A DNA stretch of 64,000 bases from Phytopseudomonas flavescens. GTDB taxonomy: Bacteria; Pseudomonadota; Gammaproteobacteria; Pseudomonadales; Pseudomonadaceae. Under the pieces are notes generated by a model. The model saw only the letters and a program-made list of their open reading frames with translations. It did not search any database and was not told the origin of the DNA. This document shows positions 27,912 to 36,963 of the stretch, one piece after another. The translations under genes and the position numbers were made by a program. How positions within the stretch are numbered: the first letter of the stretch is position 1; each line of letters opens with the position of its first letter. Where the stretch lies: contig NZ_FNDG01000009.1 in assembly GCF_900100535.1 (NCBI RefSeq), positions 143,738 to 207,737 of the forward strand, written 5' to 3'.

Positions 27912-29360
27912 TCAGCGCAGGGAGCGTTCGGCGGCCTGGATGGCGGCGAACTCTTCCTCCGGCGTGCCGGATACCAGGTGGTGACGGCTGTACAAGGCGA
28001 AGTAGGCGATGAACAGAGCGTAGATGATGGCCGCGCCGATCACGACCCGTGGGTCGACCAGGAAACCGGCGACCAATGCCACCGCTGCCAGCACCAACGC
28101 GACCGACGAGGTCAGCACGCCACCGGGGGTACGGTACGGGCGTGGCATGTCCGGGCGGCGCACGCGCAGGGTGATATGTGCGGCCATCATCAGTACATAG
28201 GACAGCGTCGCGCCGAATACCGCCACCAGAATCAGCAGATCACCCTGGCCGCTCAGCGACAGACCGAAGCCGATGATGCCCGGCACGATCAGCGCCATCA
28301 CCGGGGCCTTGTTGCGGTTGGTCAGCGACAAGCCGCGGGGCAGGTAACCGGCGCGCGACAGGGCGAAGATCTGCCGCGAATAGGCGTAGATGATCGAGAA
28401 GAAGCTGGCGATCAGACCCGCAAGGCCTACCAGGTTGACGAACTGGCTCATCCAGGTGGAGCCGCCATAGACCTTGACCAGCGATTCCACCAGCGGGTTG
28501 CCCGAGGCGATCAGCGACTGAGCACCGGCGGCGCCGGGGCCGACCAGCAGGATCAGCCCGGCGAAGGCCAGCAGCACCAGCATCGCACCGATCAGGCCGC
28601 GGGGCAGGTCGCGCTTGGGGTCCTTGGTTTCTTCGGCAGCCAGCGGCACGCCTTCGACCGCCAGGAAGAACCAGATCGCGTAGGGCAGCGCCGCCCAGAT
28701 GCCCAGGTAGCCGAATGGCAGGAAGGCACTGGCGCCAGTGGCTTCGGTAGCCGGAATATCGAACAGATTGGCGACCTGAAAGTGCGGCACCATGGCCACG
28801 ATGTACACGCCCAGCGCGATAGCCGCCACGGCGGTGATCGCGAACATCAGCTTCAGCGCCTCACCGGCACCGAGGATGTGGATGCCGATGAACACCACGT
28901 AGAACACCAGGTAGATGATCCAGCCACCGACGCCGAACAGCGACTCGCAGTAGGCGCCGATGAAACAGGCGATGGCGGCGGGGGCGATGGCATACTCGAT
29001 GAGGATCGCGGTACCGGTGAGGAAGCCGCCCCAAGGCCCGAAGGCGGTGCGGGTGAACCCATAGCCGCCGCCGGCGGTGGGAATCATCGACGACAGTTCG
29101 GCCAGCGAGAAGCACATGCACAGGTACATGGTCGCCATCAGCAGGGTGGCGATGAACATGCCGCCCCAGCCGCCCTGGGCCAGGCCGAAGTTCCAGCCGG
29201 CGTAGTCGCCGGAAATCACGTAGGCGACGCCGAGGCCGATCAGCAGGATCCAGCCGGCAGCGCCTTGCTTCAATTGCCGGCTGGCGAAGTACTCGGCGCC
29301 AACGGCTTCGGTTTCCACTCCGCCTGGCAGGGCGGTGGTGGTGTGCGTCTGTTTGGACAT
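27912..29360 (-). CDS. eat: Ethanolamine permease (APC family)
   Basis: A 482-residue amino-acid/polyamine/organocation-family transporter with about twelve membrane segments. An N-terminal cytoplasmic tail precedes LKQGAAGWILLIGLGVAYVISGDYAGWN, characteristic of ethanolamine permeases, and GGGYGFTRTAFGPWGGF matches the substrate-channel region of the family. First gene of eat-eutB-eutC, so uptake and cleavage are coexpressed. The ATG is preceded by AAAGGAGTCCTGCCC on its strand. Confidence 0.92.
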   Translation of the reverse strand: MSKQTHTTTALPGGVETEAVGAEYFASRQLKQGAAGWILLIGLGVAYVISGDYAGWNFGLAQGGWGGMFIATLLMATMYLCMCFSLAELSSMIPTAGGGYGFTRTAFGPWGGFLTGTAILIEYAIAPAAIACFIGAYCESLFGVGGWIIYLVFYVVFIGIHILGAGEALKLMFAITAVAAIALGVYIVAMVPHFQVANLFDIPATEATGASAFLPFGYLGIWAALPYAIWFFLAVEGVPLAAEETKDPKRDLPRGLIGAMLVLLAFAGLILLVGPGAAGAQSLIASGNPLVESLVKVYGGSTWMSQFVNLVGLAGLIASFFSIIYAYSRQIFALSRAGYLPRGLSLTNRNKAPVMALIVPGIIGFGLSLSGQGDLLILVAVFGATLSYVLMMAAHITLRVRRPDMPRPYRTPGGVLTSSVALVLAAVALVAGFLVDPRVVIGAAIIYALFIAYFALYSRHHLVSGTPEEEFAAIQAAERSLR

Positions 29361-29828
29361 GGGCAGGACTCCTTTAAGGCCGCGCTGCCCGGCAGCACGG
29401 CGTCACGGTATGGGGCAATGGCAGGTCAGAAGCACCCCTGCGGGCGGGTGGTGCTGCGGGTCAGTGGCCCGGTGTCCAGGCTGAGCGGCTTGGCAGGGAT
29501 CATGGGCATCACTCCGCAAACGGCGATTGTTGTAGTGATGAGCGCGCCATCATCATGAGCCGGTTTCATGGCCGCGACTTGACCCAGCGCGTGGACGGCT
29601 GTCGCCCAAGGTCAAGTTTTCCGTGCGCCACGGGCAGGTGTCGCGTGCGGTCAAACCGGGCTGCGTCGTTTCGGTGCAGGTGTTTCCATATGACTCGTTT
29701 TGGGGCAATGGGCGCGCATTGCCCCCCGCTTGCGGACGGAAAATCCTGTAATGACAAGCGCTTGGCTATGTCGCGGCGCCCGGCGTGGTTCTTGCTTCGT
29801 GAAACGAATTGTCACGAAGGAGCGCCGG
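29361..29828. other. 468-bp divergent control region of the ethanolamine cluster
   Basis: Separates eat (minus) from the AraC-type regulator (plus) and should hold both promoters. A hairpin GGGGCAATGGGCGCGCATTGCCCC spans about 29702-29725, and AAGGAG precedes the regulator start. No tandem AraC half-sites or sigma-54 promoter could be identified with confidence. Confidence 0.5.
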
Positions 29829-30911
29829 ATGACCTCCCTTATCGCCCCGCCGGCCACCCTGTCGATGATGGCCGGCTCACCAAGCAACGCTGGCGTGCTG
29901 GCGGCGGCCGCCAATGGTCTATGCGGTTTCATCGAGAAACACGGCGGTGACGCGGACCGCATCCTCGGCATGTCCGGCATCGACCCGGAGTGCCTGCGCC
30001 ACCCGACCCTGAGCCTGGCCCTGCCCAATTACTGCCAGGTCCTGGAGGAGGCATCGCGCCAGTCCGGCTGCGACAACTTCGGCCTGTACTACGGCCAGCA
30101 GTTCAAGCCCCAGGCGCTCGGGCTGCTGGGCTACATCGGCCTGTGCTCGGCCACGCTCGAGCAGGCGCTGATCAATTTCGCCCAGGCGTTTCCGCTGCAT
30201 CAGCGCGACAGCCTGATCCGCCTGGTGGACGAGGGCGACTGTTACCGTTTCGACTACCAGGTACGCCATGGCGCCATCCTCTGTCGGCGCCAGGATGCCG
30301 AACTGACCCTGGGCATGGCTCTCAACCTGATCCGCCATGTGCTGGGCAGCCACTGGGCGCCGCGTGCGGTGCACTTCGAGCACCCGCGCCCGGAGCACTG
30401 GCACGAGCACTGCAAAGTCTTCGATGCGCCGGTGTATTTCGAGCGGCCATTCAACTCGCTGGTCATTCCCAAGCGCGGCCTGGATCGCGCCATGCCGCAG
30501 AACGACCCGGTACTGCTGCTGGTCATGCAGGACTCGCTCAGCCGCCTCAGCAACCAGAGCGCATGCGGCCAGCGTGATCTGGCCGACGACGTGCGCGAAC
30601 AGATCCGCCAGCAACTGCTGAGCGGTGAACCCGTGCTGGAACTCGTCGCCGAACAGCTGGCCATGAGCAGTTGGTCACTGCAACGGCGCCTGCGCGACCA
30701 GGGCCTGACCTTTTCCGGCATGGTCGACAAACTGCGCTGCGAGCTGGCGATCCATTACCTGCGCCAGCACCAGTTGCCCATCTCCAACCTGGCACCGTTG
30801 CTCGGCTACTCGGAAGTCAGCGCCTTCTCCCGAGCGTTCCGCCGCTGGTTCGGCGTCAGCCCACGGCAGTGGCGGCATGACAGCGATGGCGTCGGGGCGC
30901 GCGCGCACTGA
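29829..30911 (+). CDS. AraC-family regulator of the ethanolamine cluster
   Basis: The ATG at 29829 follows GAAGGAGCGCCGG and is preferred over in-frame starts up to 43 codons upstream. The 360-residue product has an N-terminal arabinose-binding-like domain of the OruR/ArgR-type regulators (about 25-215, DRILGMSGIDPECLRHP onwards) and a C-terminal AraC double helix-turn-helix (about 260-350: LVAEQLAMSSWSLQRRLRDQ and ISNLAPLLGYSEVSAFSRAF). Divergent orientation from eat suggests it activates eat-eutB-eutC in response to ethanolamine. In P. aeruginosa the analogous cluster is under a sigma-54 activator, so the regulator type differs. Confidence 0.88.
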   Translation: MTSLIAPPATLSMMAGSPSNAGVLAAAANGLCGFIEKHGGDADRILGMSGIDPECLRHPTLSLALPNYCQVLEEASRQSGCDNFGLYYGQQFKPQALGLLGYIGLCSATLEQALINFAQAFPLHQRDSLIRLVDEGDCYRFDYQVRHGAILCRRQDAELTLGMALNLIRHVLGSHWAPRAVHFEHPRPEHWHEHCKVFDAPVYFERPFNSLVIPKRGLDRAMPQNDPVLLLVMQDSLSRLSNQSACGQRDLADDVREQIRQQLLSGEPVLELVAEQLAMSSWSLQRRLRDQGLTFSGMVDKLRCELAIHYLRQHQLPISNLAPLLGYSEVSAFSRAFRRWFGVSPRQWRHDSDGVGARAH

Positions 30912-31224
30912 GCGACCTGGCTGCGTGTGGCCCTTCAACTGCCATTGTGCATAAGAGCTGGCTTGGTTGTGGCCGCCAGTGGCCAGAAGGCCAGTACGCA
31001 AGCCCCTCTATGTTATCCATTACAAGCGGTGCATCTAAACTGGCTCACGCCTAGGGCTGAGAAAAGAAGCCCTCGTCCCCTCAAGTCTGAAACTCGACAG
31101 GTTAAATGTCGGCAGCGAGTCTTGACTGAGGTGCACGGTTCGGTCGACTTTGCATAGGGTTGCTGATCGCTTTTTCGAGCGGTCGGTATCAACGCCCTTA
31201 TCTCGTCTCGCATGGAGCCTGCGT
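30912..31224. other. 313-bp intergenic stretch with no gene
   Basis: Lies between the AraC-type gene and the DUF1349 gene. GC is visibly lower than in the eut cluster. No coding frame, clear terminator or repeat family was recognised. It marks the left side of an accessory-looking segment. Confidence 0.5.
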
Positions 31225-31809
31225 ATGAATATCGATTTTAGACGCGGCGAATGGCTGAATCGTCCCGCCACCTCAGCGGTTTCGGAACACAGCCTGACGA
31301 TGACAACCGATCCAAAAACGGATTTCTGGCGCGAGACCCATTATGGCTTTACCCGCGACACGGGGCACTTTTTAGGCATTGCCAGCGCAGACGGTTTCAC
31401 GGCGACAATCCGCATCCAGGGCGAATTCCGCTCCTTGTACGACCAGGCAGGGCTGATGGTGCGTCTCGACGAGAAGCGTTGGGTAAAGACCGGGGTGGAG
31501 TACACCGACGGGGAAGCGTTTCTAAGCACCGTCGTCACCGATGGGAAATCGGATTGGTCGGTCTCACAGCCCTTCAAGGCGTTGGAAGACTTCTATATCC
31601 GCGTCACCCTTTCAAATGGCGCGATGCGTATCCAGGCGTCCCGCGACGGCAGCTTCTGGCCACTGCTGCGGCTGGCCCCATTCCCGGTTGCCGATACCTA
31701 CCAGGTTGGCCCCACGGCCTGTACCCCGAAACGAAGCGGGCTTGTCATCCGCTTCTCGGAATTTGCAATTGACCCGGCTATCACCAAAGACCTTCATGAC
31801 CTGACGTGA
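31225..31809 (+). CDS. DUF1349 family protein (concanavalin A-like fold)
   Basis: The ATG at 31225, 9 bases after GGAG, is chosen over an upstream in-frame start. The 194-residue product carries the DUF1349 pattern: FWRETHYGFTRDTGHFLG, YDQAGLMVRLDEKRWVKTGVEYTDG, DWSVSQPF and a final FSEFAIDPA. The family has a lectin/glucanase-type jelly-roll fold and is distantly like yeast 'regulation of enolase' proteins; enzymatic activity is unproven. No signal peptide. GC and codon use differ from the neighbouring core genes. Stand-alone. Confidence 0.85.
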   Translation: MNIDFRRGEWLNRPATSAVSEHSLTMTTDPKTDFWRETHYGFTRDTGHFLGIASADGFTATIRIQGEFRSLYDQAGLMVRLDEKRWVKTGVEYTDGEAFLSTVVTDGKSDWSVSQPFKALEDFYIRVTLSNGAMRIQASRDGSFWPLLRLAPFPVADTYQVGPTACTPKRSGLVIRFSEFAIDPAITKDLHDLT

Positions 31810-31916
31810 TGGTGCGATGGCTCGGTGTGGATACCACGACCGTTATGCACATAGAAGGGGGAAAGATTAATCTATTGGGATCACTGTCCGCTCCTAGCTG
31901 GTAGCTGCCTATAGCC

Positions 31917-31948
31917 AACGTTCGCTGCCGGCCAGAAGCCGACATATG
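31917..31948. repeat. Short 'CGCT..TGGCC..AGC..GAC' intergenic motif, copy 1
   Basis: AACGTTCGCTGCCGGCCAGA followed by AGCCGACAT resembles a motif found again near 34447 and 35618. Motifs of this kind (GTCCGCT-x-TGGCCgatAGC) are frequent downstream of horizontally acquired genes in gammaproteobacteria. The remaining 264 bp between the DUF1349 gene and the monooxygenase gene show nothing else. Confidence 0.45.
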
Positions 31949-32073
31949 AAGAGCATCAGTGTGAGCTGCCAGACTTGGCGCTCCAGCGCGGCGGGCAATG
32001 TCATGGGCCACGGTTTACAGTGAGGCGTCTCGGGGCCGGAGACGCCATGCGGTGTCCAGATTGCCACAGTCTT

Positions 32074-33294
32074 TCAGAGGCGGTACAGACTGCCGAAGTC
32101 AGCGCCATCCATCGGCGTGCTGTCCGTGCAGCCCGTCATCGGCAAACCCTGTGACCATCCTGTCGCCAAGGCCTGCACGTCACGCAAGGGATCGGACGCC
32201 TTGGCGCGTTCATTGCGAATGCGGCAGGTTTCAGGATCAGTGGCAAACAGACCTCGAGCGAAGACTCGACCCTGCTCGGCCAGCTTGGCGGTCTTCGGCC
32301 CGCGGATCTCCGCGAAGCGCTGCAAGGCTTCATCAAGGCCGTTCGTTCCTTCCAGGCATCTAGCAAGGTGCCAAGCGTCTTCCAACGCCTGACAAGCGCC
32401 CTGGCCCGATGTCGGCAACGGCGCGTGCGCCGCATCTCCCACAAGCAGCACATTAGCCCGGCTCCACGCGTGCAGCGGCTCCAAGTCGTGCACGGCAATC
32501 ATTCGGATGGCGTGCGTCGGCGTCGCCTGGATGATACGGGCGATAGGCTCCGGCCATCCCGCGAACAGATCCTCGATCTCCTTGCGCATATCGGCTGCGG
32601 GCGTCGGCCCTGACAATGGCCGCGCCTGCGCCGCTGCCCAGTAGACCAACTCCGGCCGGACCGGCACGCAACCGAAGCGATTGCCCGAACCCCAATAGTC
32701 CTGAATCGCTATATCGCTCACCAACGCACTTTCCCCCTGCGCCACACCTATCCAGTTCACAAATCCCTGATAAACCGGCGTGTTATCCCCCGCAACGAAC
32801 TCGCGTGCCACCGACCCCATACGGCCATCGGCGCCGATAAGCAGATCTGGACGGATACTCACCCCGTTCTGGAAGCGCGCCACCGCTTTGCCATTAGCCT
32901 CCAGATCTATCCCCACCGCCCGATGCCCGAACTCCACCGGGATTCCGCTCTGTGCCGCATGCTTCAGCAGCACGGCCTGCAAGTCCCTCCGCAAAATGGT
33001 ATGAGTCGGATATCCCATTGTCTCGTCCAGCAGCGCGATATCTATGCCCCCCAACGAATTGCCCGCAGCGTCCTGGCGGCGCACTACCACTGGCCGGCCA
33101 CCCGCTGCCGCGATGTCTTGGAGGAGGTCCAGTTCCTCCAGCACAAAGCCAGCGTTGGGCCAAAGCGTCACGCCAGCCCCCATGGTCGCTGGCCCCGCCC
33201 GGCGCTCATATACCCGGGGACTGTGTCCCCGCTTGCGCAAGGCAAGCGCCACGCTCAACCCCGCAATTCCGCCGCCAAGTATTCCGATTTCCAC
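32074..33294 (-). CDS. FAD-dependent aromatic-ring-type monooxygenase (class A)
   Basis: Single-component flavoprotein monooxygenase of the PHBH/salicylate hydroxylase type. A GTG start at 33294 is chosen because GGAG stands 7 bases before it and the product then begins directly with the FAD fold; an upstream start adds 15 residues without support. The 406-residue product has GILGGGIAGLSVALALRKRG (dinucleotide fold), the GADGRMGSVAR DG motif and VLLVGDAAHAPLPTSGQG (GD motif). It probably uses NAD(P)H and oxygen to hydroxylate a small ring compound; substrate unknown. Divergent from a LysR regulator, which probably controls it. Confidence 0.88.
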   Translation of the reverse strand: MEIGILGGGIAGLSVALALRKRGHSPRVYERRAGPATMGAGVTLWPNAGFVLEELDLLQDIAAAGGRPVVVRRQDAAGNSLGGIDIALLDETMGYPTHTILRRDLQAVLLKHAAQSGIPVEFGHRAVGIDLEANGKAVARFQNGVSIRPDLLIGADGRMGSVAREFVAGDNTPVYQGFVNWIGVAQGESALVSDIAIQDYWGSGNRFGCVPVRPELVYWAAAQARPLSGPTPAADMRKEIEDLFAGWPEPIARIIQATPTHAIRMIAVHDLEPLHAWSRANVLLVGDAAHAPLPTSGQGACQALEDAWHLARCLEGTNGLDEALQRFAEIRGPKTAKLAEQGRVFARGLFATDPETCRIRNERAKASDPLRDVQALATGWSQGLPMTGCTDSTPMDGADFGSLYRL

Positions 33295-33429
33295 GCTGGA
33301 TCTCCTATTCAATCCGCCCCAACGCGCCATCGGCGACAACCCATCGGACGAGACAGCATCTTAGATTCCGTCAATGGGGAGAACTATTATGTAAAAATGG
33401 GCGACTTTAATACCTTAATCGGGATAATC

Positions 33430-34347
33430 ATGCGCAATGCCCTCGACCTGAACACCGTCCGTGTATACGTGGCGGTCGTCGATGCACAAAGCTTTGCCGG
33501 CGCGGCGCGCCTGCTGTCCCTGCCATCCTCTAACGTCAGCCGCCACGTCGCCTCGCTGGAACGCAGATTGGGCGTTCGCTTGCTGGAGCGAAGTACTCGC
33601 CACCTGCGCATGACTGAAGCCGGCAGACTTCTCTACGAACGTGCAAAACCTTTGCTCGACTCCTTGCTCTCCACTGAGGAAGAACTTGGCGCGGTGCAGC
33701 ATGAACTGCGGGGGCCCTTAAGGATGTGCATGCCAGGCGAAGCGCCAAGGCTACTGGCCCCTATCCTGGCCGAATTCTGTAGCCTCCATCCCGGCGTCGA
33801 ATTGGAGTGCGACACACGCCTGACCGGTTTAGAAGCGCTCCGGGAAGACGTGGACCTCTCCATCGTCTTCCATCGTGGGCGCCAGGATGACAGCACCATC
33901 ATCACCCGCGAACTCGCTACGCTACCCAGCATTGTGGTCGCGGCTCCCGCTCTGTTAGCCAAAACGGGAACTCCGCGACAAGTGCGCGAACTAGAGTCCT
34001 TGCCGTGCATTACTACACTGAGCGCATTGAAGGGCCAGCCCTGGCTGTTTCTCGACGGCACAGGCGAAATCGTGAAGGTGTCTGTGCGTAGTCGCTATCG
34101 TGTCAACAGCGGAGAGCTTGCGTTGGCGGGCGCGCGGCAAGGCATCGGTTTCGCGATAGTGGCAGCCTATCCATGCCAGGAAGATCTTGCCGCGGGCCGA
34201 TTGCGGGAAGTGTCGCTGGACCTTCGCGCTGCGCCGCTGCAATTGCTTGGCGCGTACAGCCACCGCCATTCCGTGACCGCGCGGGTTCGGGCGTTGCTGG
34301 AATTTATACAGCTGCGGTTGGAACGAGTTGGGAGCGGCTCAAGATGA
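33430..34347 (+). CDS. LysR-family transcriptional regulator
   Basis: The product starting at 33430 (MRNALDLNTVRVYVAVVDAQ) has 305 residues, the normal LysR length; an ATG 11 codons earlier is possible. The winged helix-turn-helix is in residues 1-65 (SFAGAARLLSLPSSNVSRHV, LERRLGVRLLERSTR) and the effector-binding domain follows from about 90. It is divergent from the monooxygenase gene, with 135 bp between, the classic arrangement for a LysR factor and its target. Confidence 0.9.
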   Translation: MRNALDLNTVRVYVAVVDAQSFAGAARLLSLPSSNVSRHVASLERRLGVRLLERSTRHLRMTEAGRLLYERAKPLLDSLLSTEEELGAVQHELRGPLRMCMPGEAPRLLAPILAEFCSLHPGVELECDTRLTGLEALREDVDLSIVFHRGRQDDSTIITRELATLPSIVVAAPALLAKTGTPRQVRELESLPCITTLSALKGQPWLFLDGTGEIVKVSVRSRYRVNSGELALAGARQGIGFAIVAAYPCQEDLAAGRLREVSLDLRAAPLQLLGAYSHRHSVTARVRALLEFIQLRLERVGSGSR

Positions 34348-34446
34348 AAGTCGTAATGAGGGCAGCGTCCGAACGGCCGAGGTCCTACCCCGGGTCGTTT
34401 TCTGCCTTTCCTGTATGACTGCAATTGGCCGTCAACGGACGTAGTC

Positions 34447-34476
34447 GAAAGTCCGCTTCTGGCCGATAGCTGTCTC
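34447..34476. repeat. Short 'CGCT..TGGCC..AGC' intergenic motif, copy 2
   Basis: GAAAGTCCGCTTCTGGCCGA followed by TAGCTGTCTC, downstream of the LysR gene and convergent DAO-type gene. Same pattern as near 31917 and 35618. Confidence 0.5.
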
Positions 34477-34489
34477 ACAGGAGGAGCCA

Positions 34490-35569
34490 CTACGCTTGGA
34501 AGAATCTATCGGGCCGGCATGGGTAAAGGAAACTTGATGCCATGCCATCAATAATTTCCTCGCTGGCAAGGCGCCCGACTACCGCGGCCAAAGTAATTCC
34601 AGGGTGCATTGCGCAAACATAGACGCCGACCATTTGAGGTAGATAACCGATAATAGGGATACCATCGGCTGGTATGGGCCTGAGTCCGACACAAGCCCGT
34701 TCCGGAACTATTGAAACAACCCCATGGAGTTCGTTCCGGATTGTCTTGGCAGTTCGAAGTGCTATTGCTAACGGCTGATTATCCATGGCTTCGTCCAGGT
34801 AATCTTCTGCCGCCAGCAACGCGCCATCCGAGCTTTGCCTCACTTCCATTTCTGGACTGGAGATCAGTGTGTGCACGAGGTCGGGTTGTGACTTGTAGCG
34901 GATGAAAATGGCAGGCGAGGCCTTTATTGGTAGCGTCACCTCAAGCATGTCTGTCAGCTTCGTAATACCTGTCCCGGCTGCCAATACGACTATATCGGCG
35001 TCAATGCTGCCTATTGTTGTTTCAACCCCGGACACCTTTGCATTCTGGGTTATAAAACCGAGCACTCGCGTCTGAGTGAGAATCTTCGCCCCATATGCCT
35101 CGGCACCCGTGATTAACGCATGCGTAACTGCCACTGCGTCGAGTGCCCCTTCTTCCGCTACAAATAAGGCAGACTCAGGAGGATTCTTAAGATTTGGCTC
35201 AAGGTCGAGAATCTTCGATCGAGAGACCAAGTTTTCCGATGCCTGCTTACCCGAAGCCGACAGCGTCGCATTCGACATCTCGCTGTATGACAAGGCGCCT
35301 GTCCATCGTATCTCCAGACCAGGCAGCTGCGTTTCGAGTCGGCGGTAATCTTTGATCGCAGAACCGCGCAGGCGCGCAATTGGGTCAGGTTCGGGGGGTG
35401 TGGTATTGATCCAAGCGAATGAACTTCCTGTCACTCCCGACGCTATGCTTTCCGCCTCGACCAAGGTGACATTCGCACCTTTACCAGCCAGGTGATACGC
35501 AAGTGACGCGCCTACGATGCCTGCACCAATGACAACGACTCGTTTGCCCTGAGCATTTCCCAATATCAA
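34490..35569 (-). CDS. FAD-dependent DAO-type oxidoreductase
   Basis: A 359-residue flavoprotein of the D-amino-acid oxidase/dehydrogenase, glycine oxidase or sarcosine oxidase superfamily. The N terminus has RVVVIGAGIVGASLAYHLAG and the acidic ribose-binding residue in TLVEAE; the C-terminal FAD contact reads GLRPIPADGIPIIG with HPGITLAA. It is expected to oxidise a C-N bond of an amino acid or amine; substrate unknown. GC is clearly lower than in core genes of the window. Convergent with the LysR gene. Confidence 0.88.
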   Translation of the reverse strand: MILGNAQGKRVVVIGAGIVGASLAYHLAGKGANVTLVEAESIASGVTGSSFAWINTTPPEPDPIARLRGSAIKDYRRLETQLPGLEIRWTGALSYSEMSNATLSASGKQASENLVSRSKILDLEPNLKNPPESALFVAEEGALDAVAVTHALITGAEAYGAKILTQTRVLGFITQNAKVSGVETTIGSIDADIVVLAAGTGITKLTDMLEVTLPIKASPAIFIRYKSQPDLVHTLISSPEMEVRQSSDGALLAAEDYLDEAMDNQPLAIALRTAKTIRNELHGVVSIVPERACVGLRPIPADGIPIIGYLPQMVGVYVCAMHPGITLAAVVGRLASEEIIDGMASSFLYPCRPDRFFQA

Positions 35570-35617
35570 CCTCCGTTTTGTCGACGTGCCGATGGCACAA
35601 CAGCTGGATGCTTTTCA

Positions 35618-35649
35618 GATGTCCGCTATTTGGCCGATTGCAGCCGTCA
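35618..35649. repeat. Short 'CGCT..TGGCC..AGC' intergenic motif, copy 3
   Basis: GATGTCCGCTATTTGGCCGA followed by TTGCAGCCGTCA. This is the best-preserved of the three copies and lies just before the composition returns to normal in the SDR gene. Confidence 0.5.
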
Positions 35650-35697
35650 GAAAAGATGAGCCGGGTTGACAATCATTTTGCTTGCGCGCGTCTCAAA

Positions 35698-36468
35698 TCA
35701 CCAGACAATCGGCTTATTGTCCCAAGCCCAGAAGCTCCCGCTGTCGTCCGCTCCATGGGCGCCTATCATCTCGATGATGCGATCCGCCGAGAACGCCGGC
35801 TCGAACAGTTGCCCTTCGGGCACCTTCGCCTGGAATGGCTCAGACAGCTGCGTGTCTGTCGTGCCGGGGTGTATCGCCAGGACGGTTGAGGCCGGGTTCA
35901 GGCGTTTCAGTTCGATGCTGGCCGTATGCAGCAGCTGGTTGAGCGCCGCTTTGCTGGCCCGGTAGCTGTACCAGCCGCCCAGGCGGTTATCGCCAATGGA
36001 GCCGACCCTTGCGGAGAGCGCTGCGAAGGTCGCGGGCTGTTTGCGCAGTAACGGGAGCAGATGCTTGAGCAGCAGGATCGGCGCGAGGGTATTGGTCGCG
36101 AAGCTCGCCTGCAGGCTTGCCAGGGTCAGTTGCGACAGACTCTTTTCCGCCTTTGCACCGTCCTGGTGAAGGATGCCCAGGGTGCTGATGACGAGGTGCA
36201 GGTGGTCGCATTCTCCACGCACTTCACTTACCAGTGCTTCGAGGGATTGCTCATTGCGCCCGTCGCAGTCGACCCGCTTCAGGCGTTTGCCGTATTGCGC
36301 GGCCAGTTTGGCCAGCTCGGCAGAGGTGCTGGCTTGCCGGGCCACGGCCCATAGCTGGGTCACATCATCGCGAGCCAGCAATGCGGTGCACAGGGCCAGG
36401 CCGATACCTCGGCTGGCGCCGGCTATGAGTACGCGCGCATCACTGTCCAGTTCGGGTATCAAACGCAT
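35698..36468 (-). CDS. Short-chain dehydrogenase/reductase (C-factor-like)
   Basis: A 256-residue NAD(P)-dependent SDR. The cofactor motif GASRGIG is at residues 17-23, the structural ISTLG segment follows, and the catalytic Ser (SARVGS), Tyr and Lys (YSYRASK) are intact. The sequence resembles the CsgA/C-factor subgroup. Stand-alone gene downstream of the accessory-looking segment but with normal GC. Substrate unknown. Confidence 0.88.
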   Translation of the reverse strand: MRLIPELDSDARVLIAGASRGIGLALCTALLARDDVTQLWAVARQASTSAELAKLAAQYGKRLKRVDCDGRNEQSLEALVSEVRGECDHLHLVISTLGILHQDGAKAEKSLSQLTLASLQASFATNTLAPILLLKHLLPLLRKQPATFAALSARVGSIGDNRLGGWYSYRASKAALNQLLHTASIELKRLNPASTVLAIHPGTTDTQLSEPFQAKVPEGQLFEPAFSADRIIEMIGAHGADDSGSFWAWDNKPIVW

Positions 36469-36602
36469 GACGCACCTTGAGAGGCATGGCCTAAGTGCCT
36501 GTTATGACTGCAGGGCAGGGGATGACGTTCAGGTGGGCGGCGCAGCACTTCGCGGTAACCACCTGCGGCCTGATCGCAAGCCGCGAAAGCTGCCCGGGTG
36601 GC

Positions 36603-36926
36603 TCAATAAGCCGCCAGAATCCCCTGCGGGTTGTAGCCGTGGATCACCGTGCCGTTGACCTTGAGCACTGGCACGCCGCGGCCGCCAAGGGCTTCGTAGG
36701 CGCGACGGGCTTCGGGGGATTTTTCGATGTCCAGTTCGGTGTAGGCGATACCGCGTTCACCGAGGAATTCGCGGGTCTTGGCACAGTAGCCGCACCAGCT
36801 GGTGGCGTAGAGGATGACGTCACCCTGGCCGGCCACCTGCTGCGGCTTGCCCAGCAGCATCGGCTCGAGGCGATCCCAGTGTTGCCAGGCGGCGAGCACC
36901 GCGAGAATCAGCAAAATCCGTTTCAT
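36603..36926 (-). CDS. Membrane-anchored or exported glutaredoxin-like protein
   Basis: A 107-residue thioredoxin-fold protein with the redox motif C45-GY-C48 in YATSWCGYCAKTREFL and the cis-proline segment GVPVLKVNG. A hydrophobic start (MKRILLILAVLAAW) suggests an N-terminal membrane anchor or signal peptide, so action may be on the periplasmic side. It precedes no obvious partner; yejK lies 37 bp upstream on the same chromosome strand order. Confidence 0.88.
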   Translation of the reverse strand: MKRILLILAVLAAWQHWDRLEPMLLGKPQQVAGQGDVILYATSWCGYCAKTREFLGERGIAYTELDIEKSPEARRAYEALGGRGVPVLKVNGTVIHGYNPQGILAAY

Positions 36927-36963
36927 GAGGGGCGTCTCGGCAGGGTGGCCCTAGCGTTATCGC

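Noticed and set aside
29361..29828. Sigma-54 promoter for the ethanolamine operon, as in P. aeruginosa
   Set aside because: The only TGGC-like sites have wrong spacing to a GC dinucleotide, and the local regulator is AraC-type.
32923..33429. An N-terminal extension of the LysR gene of about 169 codons
   Set aside because: It overlaps the divergent monooxygenase gene and its promoter, and LysR proteins begin a few residues before the helix-turn-helix.
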